Both the position numbers and the translations under genes were made by a program. The notes below the pieces were generated by a model. The model was not told where the DNA came from. It made no database searches and was given only the letters and a program-made list of their open reading frames with translations. DNA of 64,000 nt from CAYYWP01 sp050176585 (lineage in GTDB: Bacteria; Desulfobacterota; Binatia; HRBIN30; CADEER01): positions 137,605-201,604 of the forward strand of contig JBFXHX010000002.1 of NCBI GenBank assembly GCA_050176585.1, written 5' to 3'. This document shows positions 35,336-43,137 of this stretch, piece by piece. Positions within the stretch are counted from its first letter, which is position 1. Every line of letters starts with the position of its first letter.

Positions 35336-36025
35336 ATGCTGCGCGAGTGTCCCAGGTGCGGACTGCACAACCAGCCCGGAGATTCCGTCTGCGTGCGCTG
35401 CGGGTTGCGATTGCGGGACGACTTCGCCGCGGCGAGGGCTGTCAGCCCCGTACCCTCGGTGCTCGTCTCGGCGACTTTCACGCGGCGCGCGCTGGCCCGC
35501 GCGGCGGACATGGTCATCTGCAGTCTCGTGAGCGGCGTGCTCGCCGCCGCACTCCTGATGGCGCTGGGCGCGGACATGGGAGTGTTCCAGGCCGACGTCA
35601 CCCAGCGTGGCCGCGGCATGTGGCTCACCCAGCTGGCCATGATGATCAGCTATCACGGCATCGCCGAATCGCTCGGTGGTGCGACGCTCGGCAAGCTCCT
35701 GCTCTCGCTGCGCGTGGTCGGCGAGGATGGCGGGCGCATCGGGCTCCGCCGCGGCCTCGTGCGGAACGCCTGGGTGCTGATCGACGGGTTTCTCTTCGGC
35801 CTGGTGGCACTCGTCGCCATGCACCGCTCGCCGCAGGGCCAGCGCATCGGCGATCGCCACGCCCATACGCTCGTCCTGCAGCGCCGCGACGTCCCGAGCG
35901 GTGGCCTTGCTCCCGCGAGATCGATCGCTTACGGTGTAGTCGTCGGTTTCGCATTTGCCGGTGCGCTGTACGCCCTGGGGCTATTATGGACCACGGGTCA
36001 GGGCGGCACCGGCCCGACGGCGTGA
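35336..36025 (+). CDS. RDD-family membrane protein with N-terminal zinc ribbon
   Basis: 229 aa. Residues 5-23 form a zinc ribbon (CPRCGLHNQPGDSVCVRCG). The RDD region follows: ARAADMVICSLVSGVLAAALL, then ESLGGATLGKLLLSLRVVGEDGG and RIGDRHAHTLVL, with about four membrane helices. RDD proteins are proposed ion or metabolite transporters, but the function is open. ATG 35336 begins at the ribbon; the frame is open upstream through the tRNA region without meaning. The next gene starts right after the stop. Confidence 0.82.
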   Translation: MLRECPRCGLHNQPGDSVCVRCGLRLRDDFAAARAVSPVPSVLVSATFTRRALARAADMVICSLVSGVLAAALLMALGADMGVFQADVTQRGRGMWLTQLAMMISYHGIAESLGGATLGKLLLSLRVVGEDGGRIGLRRGLVRNAWVLIDGFLFGLVALVAMHRSPQGQRIGDRHAHTLVLQRRDVPSGGLAPARSIAYGVVVGFAFAGALYALGLLWTTGQGGTGPTA

Positions 36026-36052
36026 ATGAGCACCATTGCAGGAGGAGCGACG

Positions 36053-36931
36053 ATGCAATTTGGACCTCTCGGCGTCTGGGGGTTTCTCGATTCGATGCCG
36101 GTCGAAGAAGTGGCCGAGTTCGCCGGGCGGATCGAGGCGCTCGGCTACTCGATGCTGTGGATACCGGAAGCGGTCGGCCGTGATCCGTTTGCGCTGCTCG
36201 GTTTTCTTGCCGCCCGCACCCAGCGACTCGGCCTCGCGACGGGGATCGCGAACATCTACGCGCGCGATCCGATGACCATGCGCGCCGTACAGGAGACCCT
36301 CGCCGAAATCGCCGACGGGCGATTCGTGCTCGGGCTCGGCGTGTCACACGAGCGCTTGGTCACCGGCTTGCGCGGCCACGAATACCGGAAGCCGGTAACC
36401 GCCATGCGGGAGTACCTGACCGCCATGCGCGCGGCGATGTATCGGGCCGTCGCGCCGCGCACTCCGGCGCCCATCGTGCTCGCCGCGCTGCGACCGGCCA
36501 TGCTGCGGGTGGCGCGCGAGGAGGCGCAGGGCGCGCATCCGTATCTCACGCCCCCCGAGCACACGGCGCGTGCGCGCGCGATCCTCGGACCGGATCGCTG
36601 GCTGGCGCCGGAGCAGATGGTGATGCTCGAGACCGACGCGGGCAAGGCGCGCGCCGCCGCGCGCGGCTTTCTCAAAGTCTACATCAGTCTGCCGAACTAC
36701 CAGCGGAACCTGAAATGGCTCGGGTTCGACGACGGCGATTTCGCCGACGGCGGCAGCGACCGGCTGGTCGATGCAGTCGTTGCGTGGGGCGACGAGCGCG
36801 CCATCGCCGCGCGCATCAAAGCGCACCACGACGCCGGCGCCGATCACGTGTGCATTCAGGCGTTGCGCCCCGACGGCGAACAAGGCGTCGACATGCGCGC
36901 CATCGAGGCGGTTGCGCCCGGGAAATCCTGA
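36053..36931 (+). CDS. LLM-class (luciferase-like, probably F420-dependent) oxidoreductase
   Basis: 292 aa TIM-barrel protein of the TIGR03620-like branch. N-terminal GPLGVWGFLDSMPVEEVAEFAGRIEALG, then LWIPEAVGRDPFALLGFLA, LGLATGIANIYARDPMTM, and GRFVLGLGVSHERLV. Cofactor F420 or FMN binding is usual in the family. ATG 36053 is preceded by GGAGGAG (36041-36047), better than the ATG at 36026 that touches the RDD stop. Substrate unknown. It is likely co-transcribed with the RDD gene. Confidence 0.9.
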   Translation: MQFGPLGVWGFLDSMPVEEVAEFAGRIEALGYSMLWIPEAVGRDPFALLGFLAARTQRLGLATGIANIYARDPMTMRAVQETLAEIADGRFVLGLGVSHERLVTGLRGHEYRKPVTAMREYLTAMRAAMYRAVAPRTPAPIVLAALRPAMLRVAREEAQGAHPYLTPPEHTARARAILGPDRWLAPEQMVMLETDAGKARAAARGFLKVYISLPNYQRNLKWLGFDDGDFADGGSDRLVDAVVAWGDERAIAARIKAHHDAGADHVCIQALRPDGEQGVDMRAIEAVAPGKS

Positions 36932-37138
36932 TCGGGCGATTGCGCTGTTCGGCTGTTGCTCGTAGACGCGGCATCGGCGACGTCGCGGTTGTCCGTTCGA
37001 ACCTGACAGCGAACAGCGTAACAGCCAAACAGCCTGCGCCTGCTCGCCCGCGCCCACCGAGCCCGCCGGTCGGCGGCCTCGAATCCCTACTGCGCGGCGC
37101 GTGTCCGTCTGCTACAGAGCGCGGCCGGAGGGTTGGCG

Positions 37139-37420
37139 ATGACTCGTTTGCTGCGGGGGGCGCGTATCGTTCTGTGTGTCGCGCTGACTGCCGTCAGTCT
37201 GCCCGCGGTGAACGCACGGGCGGTGGAAGGCGGCAACGCAGACGTGGACGTCGACGAAGACGACGGCCTCGACGTGCCCGCCGGAAAGGTCGAGGACCCC
37301 GATGAGATCGCGCCCCCGGACGCCCGGCCGCGAGCGCATGACGAGATCCCGTTTCCGGACGCGAAGCCGCGCGACCCCGACGAGATCCCGTATCCGAACG
37401 CGAAACCTCCCGCCGACTGA
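37139..37420 (+). CDS. Small exported acidic protein with three 13-residue repeats
   Basis: 93 aa. Signal peptide (about 1-29, ARIVLCVALTAVSLPAVNARA), then an acidic stretch (DVDVDEDDGLDV) and three tandem 13-residue repeats beginning DEIAPPDARPRAH, DEIPFPDAKPRDP and DEIPYPNAKPPAD, which end the protein. GGAGGG lies 6 nt before ATG 37139. No family is recognised. The repeated Asp/Glu with Pro suggests an extended, possibly cation-binding peptide. It converges with the secreted protease gene. Confidence 0.65.
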   Translation: MTRLLRGARIVLCVALTAVSLPAVNARAVEGGNADVDVDEDDGLDVPAGKVEDPDEIAPPDARPRAHDEIPFPDAKPRDPDEIPYPNAKPPAD

Positions 37421-37439
37421 GCGCGCGGCGGCGCGCTCC

Positions 37440-38591
37440 TCAGTGCGCGGTGCAGCCCTCCAACGCGTTCGCCACCGCGCGAATCACCTCGTCGACCTCG
37501 ACGATCCCGTCGCCATCGGCATCCGCGGCTAGACATTGCGAGGGGCTCGCATCGCCGAGCGCGATGCGTACCACCGCGATCAGCTCTTCGATTGTCACGC
37601 CCCCGCCGCCGTCGCAGTCCGCCGCGCACGCTCCACCAGCCTCGAGCTCCCACCCCATATCGACCAAGGCGGGGACCGCCAGCCCGAGAGCGTGAATCGG
37701 CGCTTCGAAAAATGGACCGAGGAGCTCCAACGGGTCGATTTCATCGCTCCAGTGATTCAGCGATGACCCGGCTTGCACGAATGCCGGTGCGTACATCTCG
37801 ACGCGACCGAGTGCGTCCACGCCATCTGAGCGATCGCCGCTTGCGGCCAGCACCGCAGGCCCGTTCCAGCGCAGCGCGCGCGCCGCCTTCGCCGCGGAAC
37901 GGCGCTCCGCGTCGTTCATCTGATCGAAAGTCTTTCCCGTGCGCGTATCGAGGAGAAAATACATGAATGGGTCGTTCGCGTCGTCGAATAACGCGCCGTT
38001 CTGCGGCTCGACGAACGTCACGAACCCGAGCCCGTGCGCGAGCTCGTGCAGCGCTACGGTGACGAAGTCCGAGTCGTCGCCGGTCGGCCGGCCATCGAGG
38101 CCGTAGTACCAACCGGCCGGAAACGCGCAGGTCGTCCCGAAGGCACTGTTGAAGTTTGCCGCGATGTCGTCCTCGTCGGGCGCCAGGTCCGACCCAGCGA
38201 GTCGATCCGCCAGCGCCGCCGCGTAGTACGTGTTGGGCAGAGTCGCCCCGGCGAAATCGCGAAACACGCTCACCGGGCCCGCGAGGCCCAACGTGGTCGA
38301 GGACGCATTGCATGGCAACGGATCGAACGCGGCGGAGATGCGGATTTCCACCGGACTAGCCACCACGCGCGCCCATGCCTGTGCGGCGTATTCGAGCGCG
38401 ATCCGCCGCTGCTCGCCGAGCGTGCGACCCGCATTGCCGCCGACCGGAGTGGCGGGCGTGGGATCGTTCAAACCCTCGCCCGGGCCGTCGCTGCTGATGA
38501 CGCGAATGGTGGCTGCGGGCGCCATCTGCGCCGGGACCGCGGAGATGGCGAGTAGCAGCACGCCGACATACGCGCGACGCACGCTACTCAT
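37440..38591 (-). CDS. Secreted zincin metalloprotease-like protein with C-terminal EF-hand module
   Basis: 383 aa. Signal peptide 1-27. The zinc site HELAHGLGFV (near residue 182) fits HExxHxxG of metzincin-like proteases. The catalytic region spans roughly 60-320 (SAAFDPLPCNASSTTLG, CAFPAGWYYGLDG). The C-terminus (about 325-381) is a two-loop EF-hand module: CAADCDGGGGVTIEEL and DADGDGIVEVDEV, ending in C380. Such modules bind Ca2+ and may attach the enzyme to a partner. Its ATG overlaps the stop of the 112-aa gene upstream by 8 nt, so the two are translationally coupled. Confidence 0.82.
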   Translation of the reverse strand: MSSVRRAYVGVLLLAISAVPAQMAPAATIRVISSDGPGEGLNDPTPATPVGGNAGRTLGEQRRIALEYAAQAWARVVASPVEIRISAAFDPLPCNASSTTLGLAGPVSVFRDFAGATLPNTYYAAALADRLAGSDLAPDEDDIAANFNSAFGTTCAFPAGWYYGLDGRPTGDDSDFVTVALHELAHGLGFVTFVEPQNGALFDDANDPFMYFLLDTRTGKTFDQMNDAERRSAAKAARALRWNGPAVLAASGDRSDGVDALGRVEMYAPAFVQAGSSLNHWSDEIDPLELLGPFFEAPIHALGLAVPALVDMGWELEAGGACAADCDGGGGVTIEELIAVVRIALGDASPSQCLAADADGDGIVEVDEVIRAVANALEGCTAH

Positions 38592-38922
38592 GCTCGCCGG
38601 CGTTGCTCTGTACGCACTCGTGCACGGCGCCCCCGTTCCGAGGCGAGAGCCCCCGGGTGACCGCGGCGCGATAGCGACCGCGTAGATTCACCTTCACTCC
38701 CCCGGCGGGGACGGTCACGGCCTCTTGCACCAGCGGTGCGACCGCTTGAGAGGTGGCAGCGGCTGCCCCCGGGTCGGGCTCGACCGGCGGCGGGGCGCCG
38801 ATGCGGCCGGTCTGTGGATCGCGGTACATTCGCATGGCGGGCTTCGCGTGCGCAACCGACGCCGTCACCATTCCGCACATCAGCGCGAGCACCGCGATCA
38901 TTGAATAGCACTGCGCACGCAT
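38584..38922 (-). CDS. Small exported protein coupled to the zincin gene
   Basis: 112 aa from ATG 38922. Signal peptide (MIAVLALMCGMVTASVAHA), then MRMYRDPQTGRIGAPPPVEPDP and a mixed C-terminal half. I do not recognise a named family, although short exported proteins with a YRDPxTG...PP motif are familiar. Overlap with the downstream protease gene suggests a chaperone, inhibitor or substrate role, which is inference. The frame stays open upstream to 39423, but that part matches the decayed meaB remnant, not this protein. Confidence 0.65.
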   Translation of the reverse strand: MRAQCYSMIAVLALMCGMVTASVAHAKPAMRMYRDPQTGRIGAPPPVEPDPGAAAATSQAVAPLVQEAVTVPAGGVKVNLRGRYRAAVTRGLSPRNGGAVHECVQSNAGEHE

Positions 38923-39284
38923 CGCCTGCTCTAGACGGGGCGCGCCGAGCACCATTCGAATTCTCCGAGTTCGGCGCCATTGCTGCATGAACCCTGCGGC
39001 ACCTCTGGCCGATCGCGGCGCGCCGGGATGCGCGGCGGTGCCGACCGCCGCCCGCCACTGGGCTCGGCGCCCCGTCCCATCGCTCGGTCTCCCCCCGATC
39101 TCGCGCGCCTCGTGCATTGGGCAGTTCCCCGCCATCCCAGGCCTCCGCTGCTGATTCCCCCGCGCCAACAGCCCCTGCCGCGGAGCGTTCACGGCGAGGT
39201 TAGCACCGATTGCACGGTCAACCCACGGCAATTTTGCGCGGCGGCGCGATCCATCTGCCGGCTCGCAGACTGACGACCAGCCGC
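38923..39284. other. Intergenic stretch without a supported gene
   Basis: About 360 nt between the small exported protein and the end of the meaB remnant. It presumably holds the promoter of the protease pair. The minus strand is open through part of it, but the translation has no family resemblance and no start with a ribosome-binding site. Confidence 0.5.
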
Positions 39285-39990
39285 CGCGCCGACTCTCCGG
39301 GCTCAACTCGCCCTGCATCACCTGACTCGTCAATTGCGTGAGCAGATGCTCGCCTCCTCCGACCGCCGCGAGACAGAGCAACATCAGTCGCGCCCGTGCC
39401 GCGCGCAGGCTCTGATCGTGCACGCGCTCGGCCGTGCGCGCGGCCAGGCCCGTCGCGCGCGACTACTCCAGGAATGCATCGCTCGCAGCGGCGACTGCCG
39501 CGATGCCGACATCTCCCGCGCAACGGTGTGCGAGGGCGGGTGGCCGCCAATAGCCGCCTGAGGTCGCGGCGAGATCCATGGCGGCGGCGCTTTTCCGGAT
39601 TTCTGTGCAGCCAGCCTTGCGCGCCATTGGCCGCGTTGTGTCCAGCCGCGCCGGCGTCAACCAACGCGAGGTTGGCCTCGAGATACCGGGCCACCGTCTC
39701 CGCGCCCCCGGGAGATCGGATTTGTCGACCAGGTAGAGGTCGAATCTCCAGAATGCTCGCGCCGCTTGTATGTGGTCCCCGAGCCCGCGCAGTGGCGGCG
39801 ACCAGCACCGCGTCGGCGATCACTCCGACCGTCACATCCGCCTGCCCGCACCGACGGCCTCGATCAGCACGCGGTCGAACCCAGTTCGCCGAGCACCAGC
39901 GCGATATCCGCGGCCGTGGGGGCGAGCCCACCCAATGCCCGCGCGACGCGAGGCTGCGCACTTACACGCGGGGTCATCGGCCGCGCGCGC
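39285..39990 (-). pseudogene. meaB: Decayed 5'-truncated remnant of a MeaB/ArgK-type GTPase gene
   Basis: Reading the minus strand across frames gives MeaB-like pieces in the right order: VRSLASRGH (about 39962-39934), GLAPTAADIALVLGEL, FDRVLIEAVGAG (about 39879-39844), QADVTVGVIADAVLVAATAR, DLYLVDKSDLPGA, ETVARYLEANLALV (about 39704-39661), WRPPALAH with GIAAVAAASDAFLE, and HLLTQLTSQVMQGELSP near 39340-39298. At least five frameshifts separate them. The N-terminal half with the P-loop is gone; the remnant begins right after the thiolase stop. MeaB protects and reloads B12-dependent acyl-CoA mutases, so its place after the mutase operon is as expected. Confidence 0.82.
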
Positions 39991-39992
39991 GT

Positions 39993-41192
39993 TCAGGCGA
40001 CCTCGACCATCAGCGCATCACCTTGACCGAACCCACCGCAGATCGCCGCCACGCCGCGCCCACCGCCGCGCCGGTGCAAACCGTTGATGAGCGTCATCGC
40101 GATGCGCGCACCGCTGGCCCCGATGGGGTGCCCGATCGCCACCGCGCCGCCGTGGATGTTCGTGCGGGCGCGCAGCCGCTCGGCGGCGTCCGCGTCGCGG
40201 TCGGCGAGAATCAGCGTGCTGACCAGCGGCGTGGCCGCGTAGGCTTCGTTGATCTCGATCAAATCCCACTGATCGGGCGAGCGGCCGTTGCGCCTGGCGA
40301 GTTGCGCGATGGCCGCCGCGGGAGTCGCGGTACCGGACGTCGGGCCGCCGCACACCTGAACGTAGTCGACGAGCCGCGCGAGCATTTCGAGGCCGTGGGC
40401 GGTCGCGAAATCCCGGCGCACGACGGCGAGAAACGCCGCACCGTCGTTCAGCCCGGGGGCATTGCCGGCGGTGATGGTCTTGCCGCCGTACACGGGCACG
40501 AGCGCCGCGAGCTTCGCGAGGGTCGTGTCCGGGCGCGGCGACTCATCCGCGTCCAGGCCGTGCGCCGCGCCTTTCGCATCGACCGCCTCGATGGCGAACC
40601 GCTCGAAAGCGAAATATCCGCCGTGCTGGGCGGCGAAGTAGCGCTCGTGGCTTCGCACCGCCCAGGCGTCCTGCGCCGCGCGGTCCACTCCCTGACGCAG
40701 CGCCTCGTCGCCGCTGTACACGGCGATCGGGCGATCGACCACCGCGCCGCGCATGAGCAGCGGATCGGTAGCCAACACATCGCCGATGCGACGGCGCTCG
40801 CGCGGCCAGAGCACCGGCGTGCGGCTGAGCGACTCGAACCCGCCGCACAGCGCGGCGCGCGCTTCCCCGCAGCGGATCTCCTTCATGGCGGCGCCGATCG
40901 CGGTCATGCCCGAGCAGCAAGCGCGGTCGATGGCGGCCGACGGCGTCGTCTCCGGGAGCCGCGACATCAGCACAGCCTGGCGGACCGGGCTGAGCATGCC
41001 GCCGCCGATCATGCCGACGCCACCGTAGAGCACGTCGACCTCTTCCGGCGCCACGCGGGCCCGCTCCAGCACTTCGTCGATGGCGAGCGCGCCGAGTCGC
41101 GGCGGGTCGATCGCGCGCAGCGCGCCGTCGAAACGCCCGAACGGCGTGCGCGCGACGGCGACCACCACCACGTCCGCGTCGTGCTCAGCCAT
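39993..41192 (-). CDS. Thiolase (acetyl-CoA acetyltransferase family)
   Basis: 399 aa. The acyl-accepting cysteine is C92 in DRACCSGMTAIG, with Cys replacing the usual Gly after it. The C-terminal motifs NEAYAATPLV, HGGAVAIGHPIGASGARIA and CGGFGQGDA supply the catalytic His and second Cys. It cleaves 3-ketoacyl-CoA or condenses acetyl-CoA. ATG 41192 overlaps the ligase stop by 8 nt. Last intact gene of the mutase operon. Confidence 0.93.
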   Translation of the reverse strand: MAEHDADVVVVAVARTPFGRFDGALRAIDPPRLGALAIDEVLERARVAPEEVDVLYGGVGMIGGGMLSPVRQAVLMSRLPETTPSAAIDRACCSGMTAIGAAMKEIRCGEARAALCGGFESLSRTPVLWPRERRRIGDVLATDPLLMRGAVVDRPIAVYSGDEALRQGVDRAAQDAWAVRSHERYFAAQHGGYFAFERFAIEAVDAKGAAHGLDADESPRPDTTLAKLAALVPVYGGKTITAGNAPGLNDGAAFLAVVRRDFATAHGLEMLARLVDYVQVCGGPTSGTATPAAAIAQLARRNGRSPDQWDLIEINEAYAATPLVSTLILADRDADAAERLRARTNIHGGAVAIGHPIGASGARIAMTLINGLHRRGGGRGVAAICGGFGQGDALMVEVA

Positions 41193-42729
41193 GACCGCCC
41201 GCCTCTCGCGCGCGCAGCGCATCGGCTTTCAACTGCGGCTTGTCGACCTTGCCGTTTGCGTTCTTGGGGAGCGACTCGACGAAGCGGAACACCTTCGGAG
41301 TGCGAAACCCGACCACCGGTTTGCAGTGGGCGGCGAGCGCCTCCGCCGTGAGTTGCGCGGCCGGCACCGGCGCTACGAACGCGACGGCGATCTCTCCCCA
41401 GTCCGGATCGGGCACGCCGACCACTGCCGCCTCGAGCACCGCGGCATGACTGGTGAGCAGGGACTCGATCTCCGCCGGGTAGATGTTCACGCCGCCGCTG
41501 ATCAGCATCTCCTTGCTGCGGCCGGCGAGCGTCATGAAACCGTCCGCGTCGCGGGTGGCGAGATCGCCCGTCCAGAGCCAGCCGTCGCGGAGCACCTTGG
41601 CGGTCTCTTCCGGGCGGTTCCAGTACCGTCCCATCATGTGCTCCGAGCGCACGGTGATCTCGCCGACCTCACCGACCGCGACGGCGCTGCCGTCCGGCGC
41701 CCGCAACACGACCTCGACGAACGTGTACGGCTGCCCGATGCAGCCAACGCGCAGCTTGCGGTCGGGACCCGGTGTGAAATGATCCTCTGGCCGCAGGAAG
41801 GCCACGGTCATCATCGCTTCGGTCTGCCCGTAATTCTGCGTCAGAATGGGGCCGAAGCGCGCCAACGCCTGCTCCAGGGTGTTGAATGGAATCGGCTCGG
41901 CACCGTACCCGATCGCGCGCAGCGAACCGAGGTCGAAGCGGTCGATCTGCGGATGGTTGACGATGCGCGTGAGCACCGTCGGCACGCAGGTGAACGTGGT
42001 CACGCGCTCGCGCTGAATGGTGTCGAGCAACGCGTCGACCGTCCCGCCTTCGACGATCGCGCTGCACGCACCGCGCAGGAACCAAGCGAGAAAATACGCG
42101 CCGCTGGAGTGCGTGAGCGGACCGACGTGAGCGACGACGTCGTCGCCGCGGATGTCGCGGTCGACCAACATATTGCGATACATGGCCGACCAATTCCGGT
42201 GCGTGAGGACGACGCCCTTCGGTTTCCCGGAACTGCCGGAGGTGTAATTGATCGAACAGATGTCATCGATCGCCACCGGGCGCGCCGTACCGCCCGGCGC
42301 GCCGTGCTGCAGCGCCGACCAGCTTCCGTCGTCGCCGTCCACCTGGCAGCACGACAGCGCGGGAAAGCGGTCGGCGATCTCCCCCGCCCGCGGCCCGGTG
42401 GCTGCATCGAAGAACAGCGCGCTTGCCTCGCAGTCCTCCACGATGATGGCGACCTCGTGCGTGGTGAAGCGATGATTCAGCGGTACGCGCACCAACCCGG
42501 CCCGCTCGAGGGCGAGTTGCAGAAAGACGTATTCCGGCCGGTTGGGCATGAAGAGGCCGACCCGGTCGCCGCGCGCAAAGCGCGCCGCCAGCGCCGCGCT
42601 GAGCGGCTGCACGATCGCCTCCACGTCGGCGAAGGACCAGCGTCGTTCGCCGTACACGAGGCAATGCCGCCGCGCGTAGCGGCGCGCGGCCTGGGCGGCG
42701 AGCGCGCCGAGCGCCGGCCCCGCGCTCAT
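41185..42729 (-). CDS. AMP-forming acyl-CoA ligase (class I adenylate-forming)
   Basis: 514 aa. P-loop-like motif NYTSGSSGKPKGVVLTHRN, then YGQTEAMM, WTGDLATRDADGFMTLAGRSKEM and the C-terminal catalytic lysine region LPKNANGKVDKPQLK. It activates a carboxylic acid with ATP and CoA. The ATG overlaps the B12-subunit stop (ATGA, 42726-42729), so translation is coupled. In this operon it probably makes the acyl-CoA that the mutase or thiolase uses. The acid is not identifiable by eye. Confidence 0.92.
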   Translation of the reverse strand: MSAGPALGALAAQAARRYARRHCLVYGERRWSFADVEAIVQPLSAALAARFARGDRVGLFMPNRPEYVFLQLALERAGLVRVPLNHRFTTHEVAIIVEDCEASALFFDAATGPRAGEIADRFPALSCCQVDGDDGSWSALQHGAPGGTARPVAIDDICSINYTSGSSGKPKGVVLTHRNWSAMYRNMLVDRDIRGDDVVAHVGPLTHSSGAYFLAWFLRGACSAIVEGGTVDALLDTIQRERVTTFTCVPTVLTRIVNHPQIDRFDLGSLRAIGYGAEPIPFNTLEQALARFGPILTQNYGQTEAMMTVAFLRPEDHFTPGPDRKLRVGCIGQPYTFVEVVLRAPDGSAVAVGEVGEITVRSEHMMGRYWNRPEETAKVLRDGWLWTGDLATRDADGFMTLAGRSKEMLISGGVNIYPAEIESLLTSHAAVLEAAVVGVPDPDWGEIAVAFVAPVPAAQLTAEALAAHCKPVVGFRTPKVFRFVESLPKNANGKVDKPQLKADALRAREAGGHG

Positions 42730-43127
42730 CTGCCCTCGACCGCCGCGCGGATGTACGCGGCGATCTCGGCGATGGAGGTGCCGGACAGGAACACCCGGCT
42801 GACGCCGGCTCGCTCCAGCTGTGGGATGTCCTCTTGTGGGATCACCCCGCCCGCGACGATGCGGATGTCGCTCGCCCCGCCCTCGTCGAGGAGCTGTCGG
42901 ATCTTCGGCAGATGCACCAGGTGTGCGCCGGCGAGCGTGCTGACGCCGATCACGTCGACATCCTCTTCGATGGCCGCGCGCGCGATCTGCTCGGGCGTAC
43001 GCCGCAGGCCCGTGTAGACGACCTCCATGCCGGCATCGAGCAGGCCGCGGGCGACCACACGAGCGCCGACGTCGTGGCCGTCCAGGCCCACTTTCGCGAC
43101 CAACACGCGGATCCTGCGCCCGCTCAT
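42726..43127 (-). CDS. Cobalamin-binding small subunit of an acyl-CoA mutase
   Basis: 133 aa, a free-standing B12 domain. It starts IRVLVAKVGLDGHDVGARVVARGL; DGHDVG is the DxHxxG motif whose His is the lower cobalt ligand. VIGVSTLAGAHLVHLPKI and VAGGVIPQEDIPQLERAGV complete the fold. ATG 43127 is 10 nt after the mutase large-subunit stop; the two should form one enzyme with adenosylcobalamin. Confidence 0.95.
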   Translation of the reverse strand: MSGRRIRVLVAKVGLDGHDVGARVVARGLLDAGMEVVYTGLRRTPEQIARAAIEEDVDVIGVSTLAGAHLVHLPKIRQLLDEGGASDIRIVAGGVIPQEDIPQLERAGVSRVFLSGTSIAEIAAYIRAAVEGR

Positions 43128-43137
43128 GCCGAGCCGT

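Noticed and set aside
39396..41351. 650-codon plus-strand open frame opposite the thiolase gene
   Set aside because: It is antisense to an intact thiolase and the meaB remnant, with no recognisable domain.
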